A stretch of 64,000 bases of DNA from positions 1 to 64,000 of the forward strand of contig NZ_FTOT01000002.1 in the NCBI RefSeq assembly GCF_900156815.1. The letters are read 5' to 3'. Both the position numbers and the translations under genes were made by a program. This DNA is from Gemmobacter megaterium. GTDB taxonomy: Bacteria; Pseudomonadota; Alphaproteobacteria; Rhodobacterales; Rhodobacteraceae. The notes under the pieces were generated by a model. The model ran no database searches, was not told the origin of the DNA, and saw nothing but the letters and a program-made list of their open reading frames with translations. Below are positions 36,273 to 44,909 of the stretch, piece by piece; position 1 is the first letter of the stretch, and every line of letters starts with the position of its first letter.

Positions 36273-37067
36273 ATGGAACAGGACAGCGACGCCACGGCCT
36301 ATGCCTCGCCCCGGTCAGCCGACCGGATGCTGCGCATTCTGGAAACCCTGGCGCAATCCGACGACGGCCGCACGCTGGCCGCCCTGTCAAAAGACATCGA
36401 CACGCCGAAAAGCAGCGTGCTCAACCTGATGCGGGCGCTGGTGCAGAACGGCTATGTCGATCATGCCGAAGGGTATTATCGGCTGGGGTCGGGGGCCTAT
36501 AGCCTGGCCTCTGCCATCCTTGCCCGCCGCAGATGGCCCGAAGTGGCCCTGCCCATCCTGGAGCGGCTGGCCGAAACCTCGGGCGAAACGGCCATGCTGT
36601 CGGAAATCGCCAGCACCAAGGACGATTTCGTCTATATCGCCAAGGCGGAATCGCGTCAGGCGCTGCGCTTTGCCGCCACGGTCGGCGACCGCAGGCCGCT
36701 TTATGCCACGGCGGGCGGGCTGGCGCTGCTGGCCAACATGCCGCTGGCCTTTGTCGGCGCCTATCTGGACCGCACGCCGCTTGTCCCCCTGACCAGCCAC
36801 ACCCGAACCGACCGGGCCGAGATCGAAACCGCGCTGGATGAGGTGCGGCGCGATGGCTATTGCGTGACCACCGCCGGATCGACCCTTGGCCTGAGCGCGG
36901 TCGCCGCGCCTGTCACCGGCAGCGGCGGGCTGGTGGCTGCCGTGGTGCTGGGCGTGCCCACCGAACGGTTTCGCGCCCGCTCGGACGAGTTGATCGCCAT
37001 GACCTGCCGGACCGCGCAGGAAATCTCGGGGGTCATGGGCCGGATCGGAGACACCAGGGCCCTGTAG
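36273..37067 (+). CDS. IclR-family transcriptional regulator
   Basis: A 264-residue protein with an N-terminal winged helix (about 15-75; TLAALSKDIDTPKSSVLNLMRALVQNG) and a C-terminal effector-binding GAF-like domain. IclR proteins control catabolic operons for organic acids and aromatics in response to small carboxylates. GAGGAG lies six bases before the ATG. It is downstream of the SDR and crotonase genes and convergent with the TRAP genes, so it is the likely local regulator of the island. Confidence 0.9.
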   Translation: MEQDSDATAYASPRSADRMLRILETLAQSDDGRTLAALSKDIDTPKSSVLNLMRALVQNGYVDHAEGYYRLGSGAYSLASAILARRRWPEVALPILERLAETSGETAMLSEIASTKDDFVYIAKAESRQALRFAATVGDRRPLYATAGGLALLANMPLAFVGAYLDRTPLVPLTSHTRTDRAEIETALDEVRRDGYCVTTAGSTLGLSAVAAPVTGSGGLVAAVVLGVPTERFRARSDELIAMTCRTAQEISGVMGRIGDTRAL

Positions 37068-37097
37068 CCCTGTGCCGTCGCGTGGCGCCAGCGCCCA

Positions 37098-37225
37098 TTT
37101 GCGCTGATCCAGCCCGTCTTGGACGGCGAATGGCTGATGGCCCGGAACGGGCCAGTGGGGGGCCGCCCCCTGCCTGACCGGCAATGCCGCCCCTTGCCCC
37201 TCAGGGCGATCTGGATCAGCGCAAA
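37098..37225. other. Structured intergenic element with 15-bp closing stem
   Basis: TTTGCGCTGATCCAG (37098-37112) and its exact reverse complement CTGGATCAGCGCAAA (37211-37225) close a 98-base interior that itself holds four small hairpins (37114-37126, 37139-37153, 37158-37170, 37179-37189). The whole would fold as a closed multi-branch structure on either strand. It fills the gap between the convergent iclR and dctM genes. It may be a bidirectional terminator, a small RNA or a non-autonomous repeat element. Confidence 0.6.
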
Positions 37226-37246
37226 GGGGGCACACGCGCGCCCTGA

Positions 37247-38551
37247 CTACATCCGGTTCGGCAACACCATTACGATCTGCGGAAAGATCACCAGCAACAG
37301 CACGACCAGCACCTCGGCCACGATGAACCAGCCCAAGCCCCGAAAGATGGTGCCCAGCGCCACACGATCCCCGACGACCCCCTTCACGACAAAGGCATTC
37401 AATCCGACGGGCGGTGTGATCAACCCGATCTCGATGAACTTGATCACCATGATGCCCATCCAGATCTTGTCGAATCCCGCTGCGGTGAAGAACGGCAGAA
37501 AGATCGGCACCGTCAGCAGCATCAACCCGATGGGATCAAGGAACATCCCCAGCACCAGATAGACAAAGGCGATGAACATCATCAGCAGGATCGGGCTGAC
37601 TTCGAGCCCGCGCGCAAGCCCCGCCATGTATTGCGGCAGGCCGCAAAAGGTCAGGAAGCGGCTGAACAGGATGGCACCCAGCGAGATGAACAGCACCGTC
37701 GCGGTGCTGCGCAGCGCCTCCCAGACCGACTCGCGGATCATCCCCAGGTTCAGCGCGCCCTTGAAGGCCGCCATCAGAAAGGCCGCCATCGCCCCGACCG
37801 CCGCCGCCTCTGTCGTGGTGGCATAGCCGCCATAGATCGAGACGATGACGATCGCCACCAGGACCGGCAGTTGCCAGACGCCCAGCAGCGCCCGGAACCG
37901 CTGGCCCCAGGTCAGATCCTCGCGCACCGTGGGGGCAAGGGCCGGATTGGCCACGCAGCGCCCGATGATCATGGCCGCATAGACCACCGCCGTCAGGATC
38001 CCCGGCAGCACCCCGGCAATGAACAATTTGCCGATGGAGGTTTCGGTCATCATGCCGAAGATGATCAGCAGCACGCTGGGCGGGATCAGCGAGCCAAGCG
38101 TACCCGAGGCCGCCACCACGCCGGTGGCCAGCCCCGGATCATAGCGGTAGCGCAGCATTTCCGGGATGGCGAGGCGCCCCATCGAGGCCGCAGTCGCCAT
38201 GCTGGACCCGGAGGCCGCGGCAAAGCCCGCGCTGGCAAAGTTGGTGGCGACCGCCAGCCCGCCGGGCAGGCGCGACAGCCACAGGCGCATGGCATGGAAG
38301 ATCCCGGCCGTCAGCCCGGAATGATAGGCGATGGCCCCCATCAGCAGGAACATCGGCACCGCCGACAATTCCCATTTGGCAATGAAGGTATAGGGCATAC
38401 TGCGGGCGGCGCCAAAGACGGCGTCCATGCCGCGGACCATGCCGATCCCGACCAGCGACACGCCGCCCAGGGCCACGGCAATGGGCACGCGCAGCGCCAG
38501 CAGCACCAGCAGCACGCCGATCCCGAGAAATCCGATCGTCAGCGGTGTCAC
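37247..38551 (-). CDS. dctM: TRAP transporter large permease
   Basis: A 434-residue protein with about 12 membrane helices of the DctM/SiaM family, the sodium-coupled transport subunit of a TRAP system. Conserved segments include AAASGSSMATAASMGRLAIPEM, GTLGSLIPPSVLLIIFGMMTE and DPIGLMLLTVPIFLPFF. It starts with GTG in a GTGA overlap with the small permease gene. The set dctP-dctQ-dctM is transcribed on the minus strand. Confidence 0.93.
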   Translation of the reverse strand: MTPLTIGFLGIGVLLVLLALRVPIAVALGGVSLVGIGMVRGMDAVFGAARSMPYTFIAKWELSAVPMFLLMGAIAYHSGLTAGIFHAMRLWLSRLPGGLAVATNFASAGFAAASGSSMATAASMGRLAIPEMLRYRYDPGLATGVVAASGTLGSLIPPSVLLIIFGMMTETSIGKLFIAGVLPGILTAVVYAAMIIGRCVANPALAPTVREDLTWGQRFRALLGVWQLPVLVAIVIVSIYGGYATTTEAAAVGAMAAFLMAAFKGALNLGMIRESVWEALRSTATVLFISLGAILFSRFLTFCGLPQYMAGLARGLEVSPILLMMFIAFVYLVLGMFLDPIGLMLLTVPIFLPFFTAAGFDKIWMGIMVIKFIEIGLITPPVGLNAFVVKGVVGDRVALGTIFRGLGWFIVAEVLVVLLLVIFPQIVMVLPNRM

Positions 38552-39081
38552 GTTGCGTTTTCCTTGTCCCGAAGCGGTGGGCGGCGCAGCGACCGCCCGA
38601 TCTGCACCACGACGACCAGAAGCATCGCCCCCAGCCCAAAGGCCAGGATCCATCGCGTCGGCCAGAGTGGCACGTCCCAGCCGACGATGGCGATCACCTC
38701 GCCGCGCTGGGTGGCGCGAAGCGCCTCCCGCGCGCCCCACCATGCGACGAACCCCACATAGATCGCGGTGACGATCTGGGCGAAGATGTCCAGCCGGTGC
38801 AATGCAGGCGGTGCGAGGTGCTGCGAGAACACCTCGACGATGACATGCCCGCGATCCACCTGGGTGACAGCAAGCGGCAGGAACACCACCGAGATCATGT
38901 AGAGATAGGTCACGAACTCCAGCGTTCCGACGATGGGTGCGCCGAACAGCTTGCGCGCGACGACATCCGCGCAGATGTGCAGCATCATGGCGATCATGGC
39001 CAGCGCCCCAACCCACATCAGCAGGTTGGCAGCGCGCGATTCAGGCGGTGTCTTGCCCTGGCGGGGGGAGGTGCCGGACAT
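38548..39081 (-). CDS. dctQ: TRAP transporter small permease
   Basis: A 177-residue four-helix DctQ-family subunit, which pairs with DctM in the inner membrane. Hydrophobic segments are at about 20-40, 55-75, 98-118 and 140-160. The start at 39081 lies eight bases after the dctP stop, giving close spacing in the operon. The C terminus overlaps the dctM start by four bases. Confidence 0.9.
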   Translation of the reverse strand: MSGTSPRQGKTPPESRAANLLMWVGALAMIAMMLHICADVVARKLFGAPIVGTLEFVTYLYMISVVFLPLAVTQVDRGHVIVEVFSQHLAPPALHRLDIFAQIVTAIYVGFVAWWGAREALRATQRGEVIAIVGWDVPLWPTRWILAFGLGAMLLVVVVQIGRSLRRPPLRDKENAT

Positions 39082-39088
39082 CCCGCGC

Positions 39089-40198
39089 TCATTCCGCCGG
39101 GAGTTTGTCGAACACCTCGGACTGGATCCGCGCCGCATAGGCGGCCCAGTCGCTGCCGGTTTCCTGAACGATACCGTCCCATTTGGCGATCACCTCCTGG
39201 AAGGTGGCAAACACCGGATCGGGATCGGACAGGCCGCGGCTGCGCGCCAGATCGGCCACGCGGGTCAGTTCGTTCTTCTGGAACTCGGCCAGGGCGGTTT
39301 CAAGGCTGGGATCGGCAGGCAGGAAGGTCACGCCCGCCTCGGTCGCCTTTTGCCGCGCGTTGGTATTCTCGCGGATGGCGCCCTCGACCAGATTGGCCAG
39401 CGCCTGGGGCACCTGGCCCAGCATGGCCGCTTTTTCCTCTGACGACCGGCGCGCCCAGACATTGGTGTTCATGTTGTAGACATGGCCGCCATGAAAGGTG
39501 CCGATCGGCATGTCGATCACGTATTTCGCCACTTCCAGCAGCGAATAGTTCGTCAGTGCCGGAACGTTGATCAAGGTGCAATCCACCTGACCGCGCTGCA
39601 ACGCCTCGTACATTTCGCCCGAAGTCACATTGACCGGCGTTCCGCCCAGATAGGTCACGAAATGCGCCCAGGAACCGGTGGCGCGCACACGGGCACCGCG
39701 AAAATCCTCGGCCTTTTCGAACTTCTTGTTGCAGATGAAGTGATAGGGCGAACTGGCATAGATGCCCATCACATGCAGGTTGTTGTCTGCGGCTTCCGTG
39801 TCGCAGGTCGGGCAATGCAGAAGCTGCATTTCGGTGACGGCGGCCGTCATCACCGCCTCGTCCGCGCCCAGAAGCGCCAGTTCGGTGAGGATGGAGCTGG
39901 TGACCAGTTCGTTCGGCGTATAAAAATCGACGATCATCGACATGTCGACCAGCCCGTCGCGGATCCCCGCCAGCGCATCGCGCCCGCCGACAAGCGTACC
40001 GTCTGCGGCAAGGACAAAGGTCAGCGATCCGCCGGTCTGCTGTTCCACCGCACGCATCCAGGGCTCGACGCTGGTGACATTGGTGGCATGGTGTGACGAC
40101 AGATAGCTGCCGTAGGTGATCGTATCGGCCCCGGCCATGCCGACCGCCCCCAACACGCCCAGAGCGCTGCCCAGCGCCGCCCAAAGTTGCAATCCCAT
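39089..40198 (-). CDS. dctP: TRAP transporter substrate-binding protein
   Basis: A 369-residue periplasmic DctP-family receptor with a signal peptide (residues 1 to about 24, ending GMAGA). The mature protein has the conserved RGARVRATGSWAHFVTYLGG region, whose arginine binds the carboxylate of the ligand, and GEMYEALQRGQVDCTL. An unusual CPTC pair and two more cysteines could form disulfides. The context of acyl-CoA enzymes suggests an aliphatic or cyclic carboxylic acid as ligand. GGGAGG six bases upstream fixes the start. Confidence 0.92.
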   Translation of the reverse strand: MGLQLWAALGSALGVLGAVGMAGADTITYGSYLSSHHATNVTSVEPWMRAVEQQTGGSLTFVLAADGTLVGGRDALAGIRDGLVDMSMIVDFYTPNELVTSSILTELALLGADEAVMTAAVTEMQLLHCPTCDTEAADNNLHVMGIYASSPYHFICNKKFEKAEDFRGARVRATGSWAHFVTYLGGTPVNVTSGEMYEALQRGQVDCTLINVPALTNYSLLEVAKYVIDMPIGTFHGGHVYNMNTNVWARRSSEEKAAMLGQVPQALANLVEGAIRENTNARQKATEAGVTFLPADPSLETALAEFQKNELTRVADLARSRGLSDPDPVFATFQEVIAKWDGIVQETGSDWAAYAARIQSEVFDKLPAE

Positions 40199-40518
40199 TC
40201 TTTCCTCCCTGACGCCGCTGTGCTGCGGCTCTGATTGTCATGTCCACCAGCAAGACATCGGCCGTCACGGTTCTGAACGCCGCCGCGTTCGGCCGACAGG
40301 GGAAAGACGGATCGGCAGGGAGACCTGCGTCAGATCCGGCTTGCCCATCTCCGGGTTAGCAGTCGGCAGGCAATCGTTCAAGAAATAAAATGACGTTCTT
40401 ATAATTGACCATCCCGGCCAGCGGCGCTAGTCTGCGTCCAGATATGCAGCTAAACTGTTCTGCATACTGAACATATTCCTGCCAAACCCGCCCAGCCGCA
40501 GTGGAAAAGGTTCCCCGG
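40199..40518. promoter_or_regulatory. Divergent control region between dctP and the acyl-CoA dehydrogenase gene
   Basis: This 320-base gap holds no gene. On the plus strand TTGACC (40405-40410) and TAGTCT (40428-40433) are spaced 17 bases apart, like a sigma-70 promoter, and a TATAAT lies at 40400-40405. Just downstream is the inverted repeat at 40443-40466. The part from 40199 to 40380 shows nothing recognisable beyond the dctP leader. Confidence 0.5.
40443..40466. promoter_or_regulatory. Candidate operator in the divergent region
   Basis: TATGCAG (40443-40449) and CTGCATA (40460-40466) are perfect inverted arms separated by 10 bases. The site lies just downstream of a promoter-like pair and would cover the expected transcription start. 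An IclR-type dimer could bind here; that is inference from context. Confidence 0.5.
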
Positions 40519-41667
40519 ATGACCATACCGCCCGACTACAACGCCATGCCCGAGACCGAATTCCGCGCGATGATTCGCGCCTTCGTCACCCAGGCCTTTC
40601 CGTCAGAGCTGTTGCATGTGGCCCGCCGTGTCGGCCCGCAGGAGGTGGCCGACTACAACCGCCGCATGGCGCAACAGGGCTGGATCGCGCCCGCCTGGCC
40701 GGTGGAATGGGGCGGAATGGGGCTGGACACCGCGCATCAGATCGCCTTTGCCGAGGAACTGGCCGCCATCGGCGTGCCGCGCCTGCACGAGATGGGGCTG
40801 CAAATGCTGGGCCCCTTGCTGATGCAGTTCGGCACCGAGGCGCAGAAGGCGCAGTTCCTGCCCCGGATCCTTTCTGCCGCGGATGTCTGGTGCCAGGGCT
40901 ATTCCGAACCCGGCGCCGGGTCGGATCTGGCATCGCTGCGGTTGTCGGCGGTGGAAACCCCGACCGGCTGGGTGCTGAACGGCCAGAAGATCTGGACCAC
41001 GATGGCCCATCAGTCGAACAGGATGTTCATGCTGGCCCGCACCGACCCGAACCCCGCGCGCAAGCAAGAGGGGATCAGCTTTTTCCTGGTCGATCTGGCC
41101 TGGCCCGGCATTACCGTGCGCCCGATCCGCACCCTGTCGGACGAGCTGGAATTCTGCGAGGTGTTCTTTGACGATGTGCAGGTGCCGCGCGACCGGCTGG
41201 TGGGGGAACTGCACAAGGGCTGGACAGTCGCCAAGGCGCTGCTGGGGCACGAACGGCTGTTTGTCGGCAGCCCGCGCTATGTGCGTGGCGCCTTTGACCA
41301 GTTGACAGAGATGGTCGAGGCACTGCCCCCCGACGCCATCGCCGCACGCGAGCGGCATATGAAACTGCGGCTGGATTACGAGGATTTCCTGTCGCTGTAT
41401 GCCGATTACTCCGACTTTGCCAAACAGGGCGGCCAGTTGGGTGCCGAAGCCTCGATCCTCAAGCTGCTCAGCTCTGAAATCTATCAGCGCGTGACCGAGG
41501 AAATGCTGTCCCTGAGCGCCGAGGCCGGGGTGATCGCCGATGCCAATACGGATCAGGCCGAAGCCGCGACGCATTTCTTTCAGTCGCGCCCTTCGACCAT
41601 CGCGGGTGGCACCTCGCAAATCCAGCGCGGCATCGTGGCCAAGGCCGTGCTTGGCCTGCCGGTCTAG
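40519..41667 (+). CDS. Acyl-CoA dehydrogenase, subunit-like 2
   Basis: A 382-residue acyl-CoA dehydrogenase. FAD and substrate segments are visible: QGYSEPGAGSDLASL, NGQKIWTTMAHQSNRMFMLART, and the C-terminal STIAGGTSQIQRGIVAKAVLGLP. It resembles the FadE-type dehydrogenases used for branched or cyclic acyl-CoAs. A GTG at 40501 would add six residues; the ATG at 40519 is preferred because it gives the family-like start MTIPPDYNAMPE. It is separated by nine bases from the acyl-CoA synthetase gene and forms an operon with it. Confidence 0.9.
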   Translation: MTIPPDYNAMPETEFRAMIRAFVTQAFPSELLHVARRVGPQEVADYNRRMAQQGWIAPAWPVEWGGMGLDTAHQIAFAEELAAIGVPRLHEMGLQMLGPLLMQFGTEAQKAQFLPRILSAADVWCQGYSEPGAGSDLASLRLSAVETPTGWVLNGQKIWTTMAHQSNRMFMLARTDPNPARKQEGISFFLVDLAWPGITVRPIRTLSDELEFCEVFFDDVQVPRDRLVGELHKGWTVAKALLGHERLFVGSPRYVRGAFDQLTEMVEALPPDAIAARERHMKLRLDYEDFLSLYADYSDFAKQGGQLGAEASILKLLSSEIYQRVTEEMLSLSAEAGVIADANTDQAEAATHFFQSRPSTIAGGTSQIQRGIVAKAVLGLPV

Positions 41668-41676
41668 GGGGACAGA

Positions 41677-43791
41677 ATGGACAGAACCCATGATTTTGCC
41701 TCGCTCGGCGCGCTGATCCAGCCGCGTTCGGTGGCGGTGATCGGCGCCTCTGCCGATCCGTCGCGGATTGGCGGGCGCCCGATCCGCTGGATGCTGGAGG
41801 CGGGATATGCCGGGCGCATCTTTCCGGTGAACCCCGGCCGGACCGAGGTGCAGGGCCTGACCGCCCATGCCAGCATCGCCGATCTGCCCGAGGTGCCCGA
41901 AGCCGCCATCCTGGCCGTGCCCGCCGCCCATGTCGCAGGCGCGCTGGCCGAATTGGGGCAGCGCGGCACAAGGGCCGCCATCGTGTTTTCCTCCGGCTTT
42001 GCCGAGATGGGCGAGGCGGGCGCCGCCGAACAGGCCCGGCTGGTCGCCACCGCGCGCGGCCACGGGCTGCGGATCCTTGGCCCCAATTCGCTGGGCCTGT
42101 TCAACGGGCGCACACGGTTCTACGCCAGCTTTACCACCACCTTCGAAACCGGCTGGCCCCATGATGGCGGGATCAGCATCGTCAGCCAGTCGGGCGCTTT
42201 CGGCTCGCATATCGCCACGCTGGCGCGCAACCGGGGCCTTGGCGCGCCGCTGTGCGTGATGACCGGGAACGAGGCCGATGTGTCGGTCGGCGAGGTGATC
42301 GGCTGGCTGGCCTCTGACCCGGCCACCAAGGTGATCGTCGCCTATATGGAGGGCATCAAGCATGGCCCCACCCTGCTGGCCGGGCTGGCCGCCGCACGGG
42401 CGGCGCGCAAGCCGGTGATCCTGATGAAGGTGGGGCGCAGCGCGCTTGGCAGCCATGCGGCCCAATCGCATACCGCCTCGATTGCCGGGGATGATCTGGT
42501 GGCCGATGCGGTGTTTCGTGACAGCGGGGCGATCCGGGCCGATTCTGCCGAACAACTGCTGGATTTCGCCGAAGTGGCCGCCCATGGCATCTATCCGTCC
42601 CGCAACCGGCTGGGGGTGATGACCGTCTCGGGCGGCGCGGGCGTGCTGATGAGCGATGCCGCCGAAGCGCATGGCATAGAGATGCCCGCCATGCCTCAGG
42701 CCACCCAGGACCGCCTGCGCGCGGTGCTCCCCTTTGCCGCCTTTCGCAACCCGCTGGATTGCACCGCGCATCTGGTGAACGACCATTCGTTGCTGGACAG
42801 CTTTCTTGGCGCGATGATGGACGAAGGCGATTATGACGCCATCCTCAGCTTCTTTGCCCAGATCGCCGGGACCGAACCCTTTGGAACCGCCCTGTTCGAC
42901 ACGCTGGCCCAGATGCGGCACCGCTGGCCCGAACGGTTGCAAGTGCTGGTCGCCGTGGTGAACGAGGCACAACGGCGGCGCTATGCCAACATCGGCGTGC
43001 CGGTCTTTGAAGATGCGACGCGGGCGGTGGCCGCCGTCGGCGCCATGATCCGGCTGGGCGCCGCCTTTGGCGCCCCGCCAGCGCCCCGCCCGGCCCTTCC
43101 CGCCCCCGCGCCCCTGCCCGCAGGCCCGCTGACCGAGACCACGGCCAAGGCGGTGCTGGCCGCCCATGGCATTCCGGCGGCACCCGAACAGCTATGCACC
43201 GATGCCGCCGGGGCCGGGGCCGCTGCCCAGGCCATGGGCTTTCCCGTGGTGATGAAGATCGTCTCGCCCGACATTGCCCACAAGACGGAAATCGGCGGCG
43301 TCCTGCTGGGCATTTCCAGCGCCACCGAGGTCGGGGCCAGCTTTGCCACCTTGATCGAACGCGCCCGCACCGCCCGGCCAGAGGCACAGATCGACGGCGT
43401 GCTTGTCGCGCGCCAGATCGTCGGCGGCACCGAACTGATCATGGGCATCAAGGCGGATCCGGTGTTCGGCCCCATCGCCATGGTTGGCCTTGGCGGCATC
43501 TTCACCGAGGTGCTGGCAGATGTCGCCCTGCGCCAGTGCCCGGTCACGACAGCAGAGGCCGAACGCATGATCCTGTCCTTGCGCGGTGCGGCCCTGCTGA
43601 CCGGCGCGCGCGGCCGCCCCCCGGCCGACATTCCCGCAGCGGCGCGCGCGCTGGCCGCGCTATCGGTCTTTGCGGCCAGCCAGGGGAGCCGGATCGGCAG
43701 CATCGACCTCAATCCGGTGGTGGTATTGCCGCTGGGTCAGGGCGCCTTTGCACTGGATGCGCTGATAGAGCCGGGCGCGCCCCCCGACTGA
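41677..43791 (+). CDS. ADP-forming acyl-CoA synthetase (acetate-CoA ligase family)
   Basis: A 704-residue fused synthetase. It has an N-terminal CoA-binding Rossmann domain (VAVIGASADPSRIGGRP), two succinyl-CoA-ligase-like domains with the histidine motif QSHTASIAGDD, and a C-terminal ATP-grasp domain (about 480-700; GFPVVMKIVSPDIAHKTEIGGV). Members make acyl-CoA from a carboxylic acid, CoA and ATP, releasing ADP. Here it would activate the acid brought in by the TRAP system. Its last 55 bases overlap the 3' end of the convergent metal permease gene. Confidence 0.9.
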   Translation: MDRTHDFASLGALIQPRSVAVIGASADPSRIGGRPIRWMLEAGYAGRIFPVNPGRTEVQGLTAHASIADLPEVPEAAILAVPAAHVAGALAELGQRGTRAAIVFSSGFAEMGEAGAAEQARLVATARGHGLRILGPNSLGLFNGRTRFYASFTTTFETGWPHDGGISIVSQSGAFGSHIATLARNRGLGAPLCVMTGNEADVSVGEVIGWLASDPATKVIVAYMEGIKHGPTLLAGLAAARAARKPVILMKVGRSALGSHAAQSHTASIAGDDLVADAVFRDSGAIRADSAEQLLDFAEVAAHGIYPSRNRLGVMTVSGGAGVLMSDAAEAHGIEMPAMPQATQDRLRAVLPFAAFRNPLDCTAHLVNDHSLLDSFLGAMMDEGDYDAILSFFAQIAGTEPFGTALFDTLAQMRHRWPERLQVLVAVVNEAQRRRYANIGVPVFEDATRAVAAVGAMIRLGAAFGAPPAPRPALPAPAPLPAGPLTETTAKAVLAAHGIPAAPEQLCTDAAGAGAAAQAMGFPVVMKIVSPDIAHKTEIGGVLLGISSATEVGASFATLIERARTARPEAQIDGVLVARQIVGGTELIMGIKADPVFGPIAMVGLGGIFTEVLADVALRQCPVTTAEAERMILSLRGAALLTGARGRPPADIPAAARALAALSVFAASQGSRIGSIDLNPVVVLPLGQGAFALDALIEPGAPPD

Positions 43792-44909
43792 CCATGCCCC
43801 AGCGGGTCAAAGATCGCCTGTGCCACCGCCCGGCCCTTGCCGGTCAGCGCCAGCACCTCGCCATGACGCTCGATCAGGCCGCGGTCCAGCCCATGCAGGA
43901 CAACCCGTGCCGCCACATCGGGTGGCCAGCGCAAATGATCCGACAGCGCGGCCCCCGAACATTCGGTGGCCGCCTCGGGCCCATGCTCATGGGTGAAAAG
44001 ATGGGCCACCAATGTGCGCGCCTGCTGGTCCGCCGCCTCGGCCCGGCGCCGCATCAGCCGCGCCAGCACACCACGCCGGGGCGCCAGCCCCAGCGCCATC
44101 ACGAACAGCCCCCCCGCCGTCACCGCCATCATGCCCCCGATGGACACATCCAGTCGGAACGCCAGCCACTGCCCCACCCCCGCCGCCAGCCCCGCAACGA
44201 TCACCGCCAGCCCCAACGCCCGCGCAGGGCGGTCGGTCAGGAACAACGCCGTTGCCGATGGCACGATGGCAAAGGCAATGAACAGGATCGCCCCCACCGC
44301 ATCGAAACTCGCCACCGCCGTCACCGAGGTCAGCACCAGCAACCCCTGATGCAGCAGCCCCGGCGCCAGACCCAGCGCCGCCGCCAGCGCCGGATCGAAA
44401 CTGCCCAGCGTCAACTCTTTCCAAAAGGCGGCGACAAAGGCCATGTTGATCACCGCGACCACGGCCAGCGTCACCACCGAAACCGGCACCTCGACCCCGG
44501 CGATCCGCATCGTGTCCAGCCAGACAAAGCCGATCTCGCCCAAAAGAACGCTGTCGACATCCAGATGCACATCCCGTGCATTGAGGTTGATCAACAAGAC
44601 CCCGGCGGCAAACAGCGCCGGAAACGCCAACCCGATGGCCGCATCCGACCGCACCAGCCCCGAACGCTGCAAGGCGCCGGTCACGGCCACCGTCGCCACC
44701 CCTGCCAACGCCGCCCCCAGCATCTGCACCGGCCCCGAGGTGGCGCCGGTCAGCAACCAGACGATGACAATGCCCAGCACGATGGAATGCGATACGGCAT
44801 CGGTCAGCATCGCTGTCCCGCGCAACACCAGAAACAGCCCCAGCGGTGCCGCCGCCACCCCGACAAGCGCCCCGGTCAGCAAGATCGCCACATGCGCCTC
44901 GGCCAGCAT
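43737..44909 (-). CDS. Metal ABC transporter permease with C-terminal winged helix (2)
   Basis: A 390-residue ABC-3 family permease. About eight membrane helices fill residues 1-275, with the coupling region GSFDPALAAALGLAP. The C-terminal soluble 110 residues look like a winged helix (LSDHLRWPPDVAARVVLHGLDRGLIERHGEVLALTGKGRAVA). It starts one base into the stop of the other permease gene (TGATG) and forms a heterodimer with it by analogy with the TroCD/MntCD systems. It is the last gene of the importer operon. Confidence 0.9.
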   Translation of the reverse strand: MLAEAHVAILLTGALVGVAAAPLGLFLVLRGTAMLTDAVSHSIVLGIVIVWLLTGATSGPVQMLGAALAGVATVAVTGALQRSGLVRSDAAIGLAFPALFAAGVLLINLNARDVHLDVDSVLLGEIGFVWLDTMRIAGVEVPVSVVTLAVVAVINMAFVAAFWKELTLGSFDPALAAALGLAPGLLHQGLLVLTSVTAVASFDAVGAILFIAFAIVPSATALFLTDRPARALGLAVIVAGLAAGVGQWLAFRLDVSIGGMMAVTAGGLFVMALGLAPRRGVLARLMRRRAEAADQQARTLVAHLFTHEHGPEAATECSGAALSDHLRWPPDVAARVVLHGLDRGLIERHGEVLALTGKGRAVAQAIFDPLGHGQSGGAPGSISASSAKAP

